Below, in pieces: positions 9,763 to 19,906 of a stretch of DNA of 64,000 nt (its first letter is position 1; each line of letters starts with the position of its first letter). The notes beneath the pieces were generated by a model. The model was not told where the DNA came from and searched no databases. It worked only from the letters and a program-made list of their open reading frames with translations. Location: positions 1 through 64,000 of the forward strand of contig JAUVVY010000023.1 of NCBI GenBank assembly GCA_030604405.1, written 5' to 3'. The position numbers were made by a program, and so were the translations under genes. Source of the stretch: a bacterium (GTDB lineage: Bacteria; Armatimonadota; Zipacnadia; Zipacnadales; UBA11051).

Positions 9763-10116
9763 ATGTCGCGAAGATTGCTCTGGCCCGAGAGCGGCTCCGG
9801 CGTGGAGCAGGAGCTTCTTGGCCGCGCGCGGGAGTTGTGGCACGAAAACTTGAAGCGTTACGAGCCGCCGAATCATTCCGCCGATTTCCCCGCGCGCCAT
9901 CTGCCGCAGAGCCAGGAAGCGACTGGCAAACTAGCTCGGATGATTCACGAACGGGTTTCCGAAATGCCCGAAATGTGCGGCCGCCAGGGCCGTCAACACA
10001 TACCTCTTGCGCAGGCGGAGGAAGACCGATGGACAAGAGCAAGACCAAAGCTGAAGGTGAACCATCTCCCGTCGGCAAGGACGAAGAGGCACAGAAGCGA
10101 AACGCTGCGTTGCTGA
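9763..10116 (+). CDS. Small unrecognised ORF, doubtful gene
   Basis: An ATG at 9763 sits behind a good GAGGAGG (9751-9757), and the first 65 codons look genuine in codon use and composition (VEQELLGRARELWHENLKRY). The remainder turns basic and overlaps the start of the sialidase-like gene by 88 bases, which suggests that the 3' part is out of frame or eroded. I do not recognise the family. It fills the 300-bp space after the GH3 gene and may be the head of a decayed gene rather than a functional protein. Confidence 0.35.
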   Translation: MSRRLLWPESGSGVEQELLGRARELWHENLKRYEPPNHSADFPARHLPQSQEATGKLARMIHERVSEMPEMCGRQGRQHIPLAQAEEDRWTRARPKLKVNHLPSARTKRHRSETLRC

Positions 10117-11174
10117 GCGAGTACGACTACTCCAAGTATCCCACAAGTATTACCGGATACACGGGCCAGGACCTCCAGCGGGTCGTCGTGGTGCGGTACG
10201 AGGATGCAGTGCGGACGCGTGTCGGTCCGCGAGGTAACTACAAGGCAGGTTTCACGCGGCTGGCGGATGGGAGGCTGGTGCTTGCCGTCTGCCGTAAGGA
10301 ACAGGACGAACCGAGCGATCGCTGCTTTCAGATATACATTTACCAATCGGGCGATGAGGGGCTCTCGTGGCGCGAGATCGCCAAGCCGGGCATCTGCGGC
10401 AAGGAGCCGAGTCTAACGACGTTGCAGGACGGCGCAATCCTGATGACAGCGCAGAATGCCGATTTCTCAAGGGATGCTTGCGACCGCAGGATGTACTGCA
10501 GGCGGAGCGAGGACGGCGGGCAGACGTGGGAGATCTGTCAGATCGAGGGCGCAAGCTACCCGAGGAACGTGATCCCCGAGCGCGATGGCGCGCTGCTCTT
10601 CATGAGGCCGGCCGGCGCGCCGGAATGGAACCTCCGGCTCTGTCGCAGCACCGACGGGGGCAGGACGTGGGCCTTCTCCGAAGGACAAGTCGAGTGGGAC
10701 GAGCAGGACAGGTCCCTGGTTGACGAGGTGTCGGCCATCCGTCTGGACGACGGCACCATCCTGGCAGCACTGCGGCGGCAGATCCCCGGATGCCACGGCG
10801 AAGGCTTCCAGGATACGATGGTCACTCGGTCTGAGGACGATGGCAAGACCTGGTCGAAACCGGAACGTCTGACCAACACGGCCGAGGTTCACGTGTACCT
10901 CACCAAGCTCTCAGACGGGAGGATACTTGCGACCTACTCCAACTACCACGTGCCCTACGCCTCCTGCGCGATTGTGAGTGCCGATGGCGGCAGGACCTGG
11001 GATCGCGACAATCTCGTGATGTTGTCCATTTCCGCCGACCTCTACGTCGGATGGGCGGTTACGCTCGAGATGCCCGACGGCACTCTCATGACGTCGTACG
11101 CGACGACGACGTACCTCAATCAGCCCCCCGACACCACGACCTGCGAGGTCGTGCGCTGGCGACTCCCCCGATAA
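10029..11174 (+). CDS. BNR-repeat / sialidase-fold protein
   Basis: The 381-residue six-bladed propeller carries five Asp-box repeats of the S-x-D-x-G-x-[ST]-W type: SGDEGLSW, SEDGGQTW, STDGGRTW, SEDDGKTW and SADGGRTW, spaced as in exo-alpha-sialidases. Near the N-terminus, GNYKAGFTRLADGRLVLA resembles the first strands of BNR glycosidases. There is no obvious signal peptide. ATG 10029 has GGAGGAAG about five bases upstream, and longer starts in the frame lack coding character. True sialidases need an Arg triad and a Tyr/Glu pair, which I cannot assign with confidence. Its context fits a glycoside hydrolase or carbohydrate-binding propeller. Confidence 0.78.
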   Translation: MDKSKTKAEGEPSPVGKDEEAQKRNAALLSEYDYSKYPTSITGYTGQDLQRVVVVRYEDAVRTRVGPRGNYKAGFTRLADGRLVLAVCRKEQDEPSDRCFQIYIYQSGDEGLSWREIAKPGICGKEPSLTTLQDGAILMTAQNADFSRDACDRRMYCRRSEDGGQTWEICQIEGASYPRNVIPERDGALLFMRPAGAPEWNLRLCRSTDGGRTWAFSEGQVEWDEQDRSLVDEVSAIRLDDGTILAALRRQIPGCHGEGFQDTMVTRSEDDGKTWSKPERLTNTAEVHVYLTKLSDGRILATYSNYHVPYASCAIVSADGGRTWDRDNLVMLSISADLYVGWAVTLEMPDGTLMTSYATTTYLNQPPDTTTCEVVRWRLPR

Positions 11175-11325
11175 CCGTTGACTTGCGTCACGATCCCGTC
11201 TTCAAAACAGCCATCGGGCGCTTGCACCAGTGGGCCGATGACCTGGCGTCACGCCCTACTTTGTCGCGCTTTGAAAACAGCGTTACGCGCACTCAACTGC
11301 GGGCGATGGCCGAAGAGGATGTCCT
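11175..11325 (+). pseudogene. Internal scrap of an IS1380-family transposase
   Basis: Directly after the sialidase stop, about 48 codons read VDLRHDPVFKTAIGRL, then DDLASRPTLSRFENSV, then TRTQLRAMAEE. This is the conserved 'D...RHDP.....GRL....DLAS.PTLSRFEN' block of IS1380-type DDE transposases. The frame before it belongs to the sialidase tail, and after it nothing recognisable continues, so neither ends nor inverted repeats survive. The remaining sequence to 11564 holds no gene that I can support. Confidence 0.6.
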
Positions 11326-11564
11326 GGGCCAACCCTACGTGGGTGTCACGGCGGATCGCCGGTGGAGGGCATATCAGCCGTGGGTTTCTACCTCACCTGA
11401 TGGCGCTGGGCACCTTTCCGCACGACATATCAGTTTTGGGCCCCACAAGGACAAATGCCCATAGACGCGAACTATGAAGTAGTAGGGGTGACACACATGC
11501 TCATCGCGAGCAGCCGGGACCATACCCTTGACCCCCCTGCAATAGAAAGCGGGGTAGCGGGACA

Positions 11565-14500
11565 ATGATTTGGCGGATTGGGTGCATTTGGCTGACAGTG
11601 GCACTAGCGAGTGTTATCTTGTTGACTTCCTCGGCAGCGGTCGCTGCAGAAATAGTCGAAAAGCCGATAAAGAGCCCTGCCTTCGAAGAAGGCGTGAATG
11701 ACGATGGCATTCCGAATGGCTGGATGTGCTATGCCGGGAAGGGCGAAGACCTGCAACTGAAAGTGGTCGAAGTGGGTGTGGATGATGGCAAGGCTTTGCT
11801 CATCCATGACGGTGACCCCGCGGCCGAAGTCGGCGTCTATCAGGACATCCCCGTGGAGCCTGCAGCGGACATGGTCTATCAGGCCACTGTGATGGTGCAA
11901 GCCGTGGAAGTGGGGTCTGGTGCCGGCGCTCATATCCAGATGCGCTTCATGCCTTCCGGCGAGTTTGCGCAAGTGAGTTTCGGCAGGGCGCCGACGGGCA
12001 AGTTCATGGAGTTCTCCGTCGTCAAGGCCGCGCCGCCGGACACTAAGAGTATCCGCATATACCTCTATACCCACGCCGGGCCCACACCGAAAGTGATGGT
12101 GGACAATGTGAAACTCGTCTCTGGTGTTGAGCCGCCACCGCCTCCCCCACCTCCGCCTCCGGAGCTAATCAGTCCGCAGTATGACAAGCTCAAGGATCTT
12201 CGCGTAACGACTGACCTGGTCAAGGCGGGCCAGGCTGCCGTAGCAATTGTCGCGCCCGCATCCGGCGTCTATGACCAGCCGGCCAGGGCTATCCAGCAGG
12301 CCATTGTGGAACTCAGCGGCATCAGTGTCCCAATTGTCAGCGACGAATCCCCTCAGGCCGCCGTCCCCGTCCAGGGCAACCTCATCGTCCTGGGCAGCCG
12401 CTCGACGAACAAGACGATCAATGCTCTCTACGACCTGTACTATACGCTGCTTGATCTCAAATACCCCGGGCCGGGCGGGTCCGTGGTCCGCACACTGCAC
12501 GATCCCTTCGGCGACGGGCACAATGTCATCTTCGCCGGGGGTAGCGACACCACCGGCGTCGAAGCGGCCGCTCAGGTACTTGTCCAGAAGCTGCGTGCCG
12601 CCAGGGCCGCCAAGGGAGACCTCTCCGTGAGCCGCCTCATGGAAATCGACCTCGGCGACGGCATTACACCTCCAACCGACGTCAGGGAGATGGCAACCTG
12701 GGAGGCGTCAAAAGGTTACCGCTCGGTCGGATACTTCGGCTGGAACAGCATCAGCAAGCAGATGGCGATGTACTACATGACCGGCAACGAGCACCATGCC
12801 CGCGAATTCATCCGCCTCGCCTTTCCTGATGCACAGGCACGCAAGGAGATCGAGGAGATTGACGGGGAGCGGCTCGAGAACAAGAATGAGCCGCTGGCCG
12901 GACCATACCACTACAACGCCCACATGCTGATCCTGTTTTGGGACCTGATCGAAGAAAGCCCGGTATTCACCGACGAGGAACGGCTGCGCGTTATCAATGC
13001 TCTTGCCAAGCAGCTCGAGCACCCCAAGCGAGGCAGCGGGTATAATGCCGGCGCCTACAGGCTCAACAGTGTCCCCTCCTGCGTAGGATCCCGGCACGGA
13101 CAGTGGACGGCTATTTCCCTCTACTGCCTCGGGCGCTACTTCCAGAAGTACTACCCCGATCCCATCTGGGATCAGTGCGTGAAGGCGGGGGCGCTACATT
13201 TTGCATCTCTCCACAAACACGCCTGGGTGTCCGGTGAGAGCGACAACCTGTTCTGGTACAGCACCGGCGTTGCGCCCATCTTCACCTACCTGGCGCTGAC
13301 CGGTGACCGCATCCCACTAGAGAACGGTGTCCTCGAAATCCTGCTTCGTGGCCAGGAAGTGCTCGTATCCGGCGCCCGTAGTGACACGGCCCTCAACTCC
13401 GCCTCCCTGGGCTTCTTGCACAAGGCAGCCTATATCACCGGCGACGGGCGCTGGCTGCACTACCGGCAGCGCATCGGGCTGGATACTGACGTATTCCGCC
13501 TCGGTCAGTCCTTCTGGCCCGACGAGAATCTGCAACCCCAACTGCCAATAGACATGGCCGGCAAGTGGAGCATCAACCCGGTCCCAGAGTCACTCTGGGA
13601 ACGCCGTGGCAGCGGTATTGCCTTGGAGCACTCCTTCCTCTTCGGCAGCTATCGTAATACCGTTGATGCCTCTGGCGACTTTATTCTGCTTGACGGTTTC
13701 AACGGGGCCTCGCGCAATCCGTATCACACCTTCGGCATTCTCGACCTGCGCATCAATGGCTATACACTACTTAGAGGCTACCACAACCAGGTACTGCCCA
13801 GCGCCGATGGCATGGTCGAGCCGAGAGTAGCCATGGATGCGGCCTTGCTGCACAGCGATGTCACCGGCGGGACGGTAGCGGCCGTGGGTGAAGTGCCCGC
13901 CGCTGCTTACTGCAACTGGCGCCGATACCTGACGCAGCGGGTGGGCAAGTATGCACTCATCACCGATGACCTGACCTTCCGCACGGACAGTGAGAACATC
14001 GAGCTGGTGACGGAATGGGGGCCGTTGGGTGGCGCCTGGGAGCCCAAACACAATGCCGTGCGCATCGCCGGCGTGGGTGGCCTTGCGGTGCCCGAGGGCT
14101 GGATTGCAGCACGGGCGCTGGGTGCTGAGTGCACCAGTCAGCCTGCCGGGCCGGACAAGCTGATCTCACTGGAGAGCTACGGTATCAAGCTGCTGCGCGC
14201 AAAGGAGATCGGCTCGTGGCTGGAGATGCCGTTTGAACTCGCCGAGCAGACCGCCGGTGAGTTCTTCGTGGATTTCGTTGACTACGCGGACCGCGGAAAT
14301 GTGAGGGTGTACCTCGACGGAGAGCGCGTGGGAGACGACATCGAGCACATCGCCCCCAGCGCGACGCAGAAGCGGGCGCCGATCGGGCGTCATGAACTGG
14401 CGGCCGGCAAGCACGCCCTGCGCATCGAGGTCATCGAAAAGCCGGCCGGAGAGAAGTGCTACATCGGCCTCGTCGGACTGAGCATCAAGCCTGACAAGGC

Positions 14501-16361
14501 GCCGGCTCCCTCCGGCAAGCCCGTCTTCGAACTCCGCCCTTGTGATGTCACCGAAGCCAGCGGCCGCGGTGTCGTCAACATGACCTGGCGCGGTGCGGTG
14601 AAGAAGGGCGATCGCCGCATCTTCTTCTACCTGCTGGGCCAGACGATTGACGGGGCCGACAAGCCGCTGGCATGTATGCGCATCGCCGACAATGCGGCGG
14701 CCCTGGCCCTGCCGGCGCCCGCTATTGCAGTCATCGGGAAACATGAGGTCATCGAAGGCGAGTTAGTCATTCTCGCGACCGATCATCTCTACGGATATCG
14801 TCTGCGCGCTGCCGGAGCCAAGCCCTCACCCATGTCCTCTTTGCGGCAGCCCCCACTCGTACGCTCTGACGCCCCCGTTGATCTCGACTGGGACTTCGCA
14901 AGTGGCGCGCTTCACATCGTAGCAACCGAGCACAGCCGCGTCCAGTTGTCTCTCGATGGGCGTGACGATGTCACAGTTGACGGCCAAGCAGGAAAAGGCA
15001 CTCGGGGAGATGGCAGCTACACTGCCTTCGAGCTTTCCCCAGGACGTCATGTTTTCGCAGGTGCTATCCCTAATCGCCTCGGCCTTCACTGGACCAATGT
15101 CAGCATCACTGAAACGCTGCTTGCGGCAGCGAGCAAGCAGGGCGCCGACATGCCACAGCAGCCCGTGCCGCCCGCGCCGCAGAGCGCGGAGGAGCTTGCG
15201 GCGGGCATGACCGCGGAGGTCGGTGACAGACCGGTCGCCATGACCATCATCCCGTCGCTGAAGCGCCCCCTTATCTGCGTCGCTGAAGGGCAGACCGTAC
15301 ATCTGCTGACTCCCGCCGGCGAAGAGGTCCGCACTATGCAGACCGACGGGCCGATCCGTGTCCTGCACTGGTGGGCAGAGCAGAACCTGTTGCTCGTCGG
15401 TTGCAGGGATGAACAAGTCATTGCCTTCGACCTCAACGGCAACCGCCGCTGGACTTTCACGTCGGTCATGGACCCGGCCGTCCATCGGGCGGCCAAGACG
15501 TACTGGTTCAAATCCGCACCCGGGCATGAGGGCATTCACTGCCTGCACACCGGCGTCTTCCTCGATGGCAAGGAGCAGTGTTTCGTCGGCAGTGCGTGCA
15601 CCCTGGAAATCATTGACGAGAATGGGAAGCTGGTCAAGCGCCTGCCTGTTTTCTGGGGTCCCGGCTGGAAGATGAAGCTGATTGACGGCCCCGACGACAG
15701 CATCAATCTACTGATTGCACGATGGCCCAACGGCAACGACACACTCGCCGTCGTCAACAACAAGACGCTCAGCGTGGGCCGTGGCTTCTATGGCGTTCCG
15801 GCCGGCCACACCATGGTCGGTGGCTGGACCGGCCTCAACCGCGTCGGTCTCTTCTACGAGGACATCAACGCCGATGGGGCGATGGAGTTGATCTCCGCCG
15901 AAAACGGCGTCTGGAACCGCGTCACCGTCTGGTCATGGGATGGCAAGGCTCTCTACAACGCTCAGTTCGGTCCGGGCGCGAGCAACCGCCCGGGAGCAAA
16001 CCTCTGCGACATGGACGTTGCCGACCTCGATGGCGACGGCAGCAAGGAGATCATAGTCGGCACCACCAGGGGGCTGGTCGTAGCTCTCAGCAACCAGTGC
16101 GTCAAGGTCTGGTCGGAGCGCATGCCGAGTCCGCCGGCGGTGCTCAAATCCGTTCCCGCTCCGGATGGCGCCGGCTCTCAAGTTGTCGTCGGCTGTGCAG
16201 ACGGCACCGTAGCCGTGCTGGACGGCAATGGAAACCTGGTGCGGCTCGGACAAGTCACAGGACGGCCCACGCACATCGAGCGGGTTGATACGCCGGACGG
16301 CGTTCGCGTTATCCTGGCGACCGCCAAGGGTTACGTACACAGCTTCAACGTGGGCGGCTGA
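11565..16361 (+). CDS. 1598-residue secreted multidomain glycan-active protein
   Basis: After a signal peptide (CIWLTVALASVILLTSSAAV) comes a jelly-roll module (about 35-185; ending KVMVDNVKLVSG). An uninterrupted run of eleven prolines then leads to an alpha-glucuronidase-N-like domain (about 200-350; LIVLGSRSTNKTINALYDLY). An alpha/alpha-toroid segment (about 370-680; YHYNAHMLILFWDLIEE) is followed by a heparinase/lyase-type beta-sandwich region (about 680-1050). The C-terminal propeller (about 1210-1598) has calcium-binding FG-GAP/VCBS motifs (DINADGAMELISAENG, ADLDGDGSKEIIVG). I infer a polysaccharide lyase or hydrolase with binding modules, but no catalytic residue can be named. It ends 38 bp before the convergent heparinase gene. 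Confidence 0.72.
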   Translation: MIWRIGCIWLTVALASVILLTSSAAVAAEIVEKPIKSPAFEEGVNDDGIPNGWMCYAGKGEDLQLKVVEVGVDDGKALLIHDGDPAAEVGVYQDIPVEPAADMVYQATVMVQAVEVGSGAGAHIQMRFMPSGEFAQVSFGRAPTGKFMEFSVVKAAPPDTKSIRIYLYTHAGPTPKVMVDNVKLVSGVEPPPPPPPPPPELISPQYDKLKDLRVTTDLVKAGQAAVAIVAPASGVYDQPARAIQQAIVELSGISVPIVSDESPQAAVPVQGNLIVLGSRSTNKTINALYDLYYTLLDLKYPGPGGSVVRTLHDPFGDGHNVIFAGGSDTTGVEAAAQVLVQKLRAARAAKGDLSVSRLMEIDLGDGITPPTDVREMATWEASKGYRSVGYFGWNSISKQMAMYYMTGNEHHAREFIRLAFPDAQARKEIEEIDGERLENKNEPLAGPYHYNAHMLILFWDLIEESPVFTDEERLRVINALAKQLEHPKRGSGYNAGAYRLNSVPSCVGSRHGQWTAISLYCLGRYFQKYYPDPIWDQCVKAGALHFASLHKHAWVSGESDNLFWYSTGVAPIFTYLALTGDRIPLENGVLEILLRGQEVLVSGARSDTALNSASLGFLHKAAYITGDGRWLHYRQRIGLDTDVFRLGQSFWPDENLQPQLPIDMAGKWSINPVPESLWERRGSGIALEHSFLFGSYRNTVDASGDFILLDGFNGASRNPYHTFGILDLRINGYTLLRGYHNQVLPSADGMVEPRVAMDAALLHSDVTGGTVAAVGEVPAAAYCNWRRYLTQRVGKYALITDDLTFRTDSENIELVTEWGPLGGAWEPKHNAVRIAGVGGLAVPEGWIAARALGAECTSQPAGPDKLISLESYGIKLLRAKEIGSWLEMPFELAEQTAGEFFVDFVDYADRGNVRVYLDGERVGDDIEHIAPSATQKRAPIGRHELAAGKHALRIEVIEKPAGEKCYIGLVGLSIKPDKAPAPSGKPVFELRPCDVTEASGRGVVNMTWRGAVKKGDRRIFFYLLGQTIDGADKPLACMRIADNAAALALPAPAIAVIGKHEVIEGELVILATDHLYGYRLRAAGAKPSPMSSLRQPPLVRSDAPVDLDWDFASGALHIVATEHSRVQLSLDGRDDVTVDGQAGKGTRGDGSYTAFELSPGRHVFAGAIPNRLGLHWTNVSITETLLAAASKQGADMPQQPVPPAPQSAEELAAGMTAEVGDRPVAMTIIPSLKRPLICVAEGQTVHLLTPAGEEVRTMQTDGPIRVLHWWAEQNLLLVGCRDEQVIAFDLNGNRRWTFTSVMDPAVHRAAKTYWFKSAPGHEGIHCLHTGVFLDGKEQCFVGSACTLEIIDENGKLVKRLPVFWGPGWKMKLIDGPDDSINLLIARWPNGNDTLAVVNNKTLSVGRGFYGVPAGHTMVGGWTGLNRVGLFYEDINADGAMELISAENGVWNRVTVWSWDGKALYNAQFGPGASNRPGANLCDMDVADLDGDGSKEIIVGTTRGLVVALSNQCVKVWSERMPSPPAVLKSVPAPDGAGSQVVVGCADGTVAVLDGNGNLVRLGQVTGRPTHIERVDTPDGVRVILATAKGYVHSFNVGG

Positions 16362-16399
16362 CAGGAGACACTGCAACATGACAGGCCGCGGCCTGCAGC

Positions 16400-19300
16400 T
16401 CATGGCCCCGCATAGCCGAACTCCATGTCATCCACCCAGAGCACCTGGTCGGCTTCGCCACCTTCGCCGAAAACGATACGCACCGTGCAGTAGCCAGGGC
16501 GAACCTCCAACTCGGTGCTGTATTGCTGCCACTCCTCGCTCGGCTCTAACACCACCTGCGTCCCGGTCCCACGCTGGCCCGACACGGTCACTCTTGCCGT
16601 CGTCGCGTTGCCTCTGGCCTTGAACCGCAGCGTGTACTTCCCTCCGGTCCGCAGGCGCAGCGGCTGGCTGATAAGTGTCATCGCTATCTCGGGCCTGACG
16701 AACTTCAGGCACGACCGGCCCTCGGCCGGATTCTCCTGACTCCAGCCTGGCCAGGTCAGACCCATCTTGCGCGGGTGTGAGGTCGTCCAGCCGCGCGGCG
16801 GATACTCCGCTATCCCCGCCTCGAACCCGCCGTTTCGCAGCATATTCACGATCTGCCCGCCGTAGCTTTCCTGCAGCGTCGCCGTCACCGACGGCGACAG
16901 ATCCCCACGGTATCGCACATACAGCTCCGCTCCGTCGCGCATCGGCCCGACTACGTCCGAGATTCCCCGCACACTCAGGTCAGGGTCCCATCGGTCCTGG
17001 ATCAGCAAGTCGGCCCCGGCCGCCGCCAGCCGATACACTCCCGGCTCGCGCGGAGTGATCTCCCCAAATGCCACAGTTTCCCCATTATCAGCCACTGCCG
17101 TTTCCAACTCCACTTCATACCGGCCCCTGTCGTCGGCAATAGTCAACGCCAGCGGCGTCAGCGGCTCTCGCAGCTCCCTCAGCGGATCAACCCACAGCAC
17201 CGTCTCACCGGCCTCGGTCAATGCCACTTGCATCCTTCCCTGGCCCCATCTGAACTCGACTGGCTTGGCCTGTGCAGGCTTGTTCGGTGGTGCTGCAAAG
17301 ACGGCGGCCGGCTCCCTCGGCAGCCATATCTTCGCGTCCAGCTCGCCGCGATGCTTGATCCATATCTGCGCCATGCCGCTCGGAGAATCATAGTAGCCCG
17401 CCGCATCACAGTTCTGATTGGCGAAGAACAGTCGCTCTCCGTTGACTATCAGCTTGCTGCCACTATGAACCAACCAGCGACGAACACTCCCATCTGACAG
17501 CTCCGCAACCGCTGCGACGCGGCTGTTCGTCTCAAGACCCTCAGCGCTCAGTTCCTGCGGCCCCCCGCCAGGGCGCTTCTGGAACATGACTGTCTCCGTC
17601 ACCTCACCGGCGCTAAACCTGAGCCCCAGCGCATCGCCGGCAGCGAGCTTCTCGATATCGCTGATGCGCGCCCCCTTGCTGTCTCGGTACACCTGCATGA
17701 AAGCCAGTATCCGCTCATCCTTGCGTTTCTCCGTCGTCGTCACCTGGATGTTGTGCTGCTGCGGAAACGCCTCCGTGAAGCGGCAGAAGCTCTTTGTCTT
17801 CATCGGATAGGGCCGCTCATTGCTCTGCGTGTACCTGAGACCGCCGGGCGCCAGATGCCGCACCTGCAGCCGCTCATCTCTCTGCGCTATGACCATCGTC
17901 TGCGTATCTGCATCTATCTCGGCGGGGGCAAAGGCGTTGAGCACCCAACTGAACTCCGACGCTGCGACTGCGCCCAGCTCATCATAGACGATGAACACGT
18001 CAGGGCGGATGAAAAGCACCGTGCGGTCGAACACTTCCAGCAGCTTCGGATAGGCTCTCGCCGCGTCGCCAGTGAACAGACAGTACGCCGCGCTGTTGAA
18101 GAACGCCGATACCCTCCCCTTCGCTGCGATGCTCTTCGGTTGCCCCTCACCATTGACCAAGATCGCATTGTGCGCCACCGTCGCCCGGCTGAACCTGGTG
18201 TGATACGTGTCACCGTAGTACGTGTAGTAGCCCGCATCACAGGCCATGATCTCTCCACCCGCGTGCAGCACAAAGCCGTTCTGGTCGCAATGTGAGTGGC
18301 TGTGGCTGCCCCACGGGCTCGAACGGAAGAAGATGCGATTCCCGTGGTGGTCGTAGAAGCGGTCATAGGCCGCCAATTGACCGACATCGGGGAACAGACG
18401 CGCCTGCGCAATATCCACCGGCGGCTTTGCCTTGATCCCGGTGTCAGAGAGGTACCGGAAGGGAATATGTGCCGGATTGCACACCACCGTATCCCCATAC
18501 CACTTCAAAGCACGGTTCCCGGTCTTCGCCGCCAGCAGGTTCGCAATGTACCCGTCCGACCCGCTCCCGTACATCGGCATGATCAGCGAATAGATGTCCC
18601 CCCAGTGGTTGTACCAGTAGTTGAGTGACATGCAGTACAACCAGAAATCGCCCGAGTTGACCAACCGCGGCTTCTGAAAGATGTCAATGCCGGTCGCAGT
18701 CCGCATGGCGGCCAGACCCTCCAGGATGAAGCGGTATTTGTGACTGTAGGTCTGGCCTTCTATGTAGCCGCCATCGTTGCCGCCCCACGCAATCCGGTTT
18801 GCGTATTGGCGGATGAGCCAGTCGGCCCACTCCGCACCACGTTCCGAATCCGTAGCCACTGCCAACGCCGTCGTCAGCAGCGCGTGCATGCACTGCTGCC
18901 CATGCGAATTCTCGTAGTTCAAATGCAGCTTCAACTTGTGCCGGCACCAGTCATACGCATTGTCACCGTGGTACTCGACATGCTCGATGACCTTCTGCCT
19001 TTGATCGTCGCTCAGCAGCCCATAGAGCCGGTCATAGGCCAGCGCCACATCCTTCAACCCATATTCGTAGTTGTAAACCACCGTATCGTGCTGGCCACGG
19101 TCCTCCAGATGGTAGTCCATCCGGAACGGTAGCACGTACAGCAGCCATTGCTTCGCCGGCTCCGCGTAGCGCTCATCGCCTGTGATGAGATAAGCGAAAG
19201 ACAGCACGTTCGCCCTGTTGGCCGCATCATTCATGGTCCGGTTCGTGCAGCCAACCGGCACAAACGGCTCGCCGTCTCTCAGGTAAAAGGCCTGCTTGCG

Positions 19301-19906
19301 CTGCTTGCCCGGATTCGCCGGCATCGGTTGCAGCTTCGGTTCCCCCGGCGGCTTGCTGTCAAGATACTGCGCTGCCAGGTATTCGATGTCATCCCATGCT
19401 TGCTTCGCCGCCTCATACCGTCGTGCTCTGAATGCCTCCAGCGTTTCAGGTGTCACGAAGATACGCGGGTGATGGGGCATCTTCGCCAGAATCTCTTTCG
19501 TCGACGGCACCGGCAGCGGAACTGAGGTCTCCGTGATGACAAAGCTCTGCAAGGGACTCGGCTCCGACACATCGCGCTCCTTTGTCACCACAAAGTACCG
19601 CCAGTGCCACCTCCCCTCAGCCAGTTCCTGCGCATGGTTGTACAAGGCCATGTCAATGCCTTCGACACGCACCACCTCGCTGTCAAAACCCTCACTCTGG
19701 CACATCTCGACCGTGTATGTCGCCGCACGCTCATCTACCCGCCAGATCATGGAGGGCGGGTTGGTCACCGCTACTGCCCCGTCAGGCGGCGAAAGCGGCG
19801 GATGACGTGGTGGCTGCTCGCTGGTGTCAACCGAGAAGCCGAACGCCAAGGCCGCAGACAAGCCAGCCACAAAACAGCACAGACCCAATTTCAGCAACAC
19901 TGTCAT
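16400..19906 (-). CDS. Secreted DUF4962 / heparinase II/III-like polysaccharide lyase
   Basis: The 1168-residue protein has a signal peptide (LKLGLCCFVAGLSAALAFG). The N-terminal DUF4962 module starts with a fibronectin-like strand set (PLSPPDGAVAVTNPPSMIW, then EGRWHWRYFV). An alpha/alpha toroid carries YNYEYGLKDVALAYDRLYG and NYENSHGQQCMHA. The heparinase II/III beta-sandwich holds SHSHCDQNGFVLHAGGE and ATVAHNAILVNGEGQ, where the His residues are typical of the catalytic and zinc sites. The last 170 residues form a carbohydrate-binding jelly roll (NMLRNGGFEAGI, ending VLWVDDMEFGY). Such proteins cleave uronic-acid glycans by beta-elimination, which matches the glucuronidase-like modules in the facing operon. 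ATG 19906 or GTG 19900 could start it. Confidence 0.82.
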   Translation of the reverse strand: MTVLLKLGLCCFVAGLSAALAFGFSVDTSEQPPRHPPLSPPDGAVAVTNPPSMIWRVDERAATYTVEMCQSEGFDSEVVRVEGIDMALYNHAQELAEGRWHWRYFVVTKERDVSEPSPLQSFVITETSVPLPVPSTKEILAKMPHHPRIFVTPETLEAFRARRYEAAKQAWDDIEYLAAQYLDSKPPGEPKLQPMPANPGKQRKQAFYLRDGEPFVPVGCTNRTMNDAANRANVLSFAYLITGDERYAEPAKQWLLYVLPFRMDYHLEDRGQHDTVVYNYEYGLKDVALAYDRLYGLLSDDQRQKVIEHVEYHGDNAYDWCRHKLKLHLNYENSHGQQCMHALLTTALAVATDSERGAEWADWLIRQYANRIAWGGNDGGYIEGQTYSHKYRFILEGLAAMRTATGIDIFQKPRLVNSGDFWLYCMSLNYWYNHWGDIYSLIMPMYGSGSDGYIANLLAAKTGNRALKWYGDTVVCNPAHIPFRYLSDTGIKAKPPVDIAQARLFPDVGQLAAYDRFYDHHGNRIFFRSSPWGSHSHSHCDQNGFVLHAGGEIMACDAGYYTYYGDTYHTRFSRATVAHNAILVNGEGQPKSIAAKGRVSAFFNSAAYCLFTGDAARAYPKLLEVFDRTVLFIRPDVFIVYDELGAVAASEFSWVLNAFAPAEIDADTQTMVIAQRDERLQVRHLAPGGLRYTQSNERPYPMKTKSFCRFTEAFPQQHNIQVTTTEKRKDERILAFMQVYRDSKGARISDIEKLAAGDALGLRFSAGEVTETVMFQKRPGGGPQELSAEGLETNSRVAAVAELSDGSVRRWLVHSGSKLIVNGERLFFANQNCDAAGYYDSPSGMAQIWIKHRGELDAKIWLPREPAAVFAAPPNKPAQAKPVEFRWGQGRMQVALTEAGETVLWVDPLRELREPLTPLALTIADDRGRYEVELETAVADNGETVAFGEITPREPGVYRLAAAGADLLIQDRWDPDLSVRGISDVVGPMRDGAELYVRYRGDLSPSVTATLQESYGGQIVNMLRNGGFEAGIAEYPPRGWTTSHPRKMGLTWPGWSQENPAEGRSCLKFVRPEIAMTLISQPLRLRTGGKYTLRFKARGNATTARVTVSGQRGTGTQVVLEPSEEWQQYSTELEVRPGYCTVRIVFGEGGEADQVLWVDDMEFGYAGP

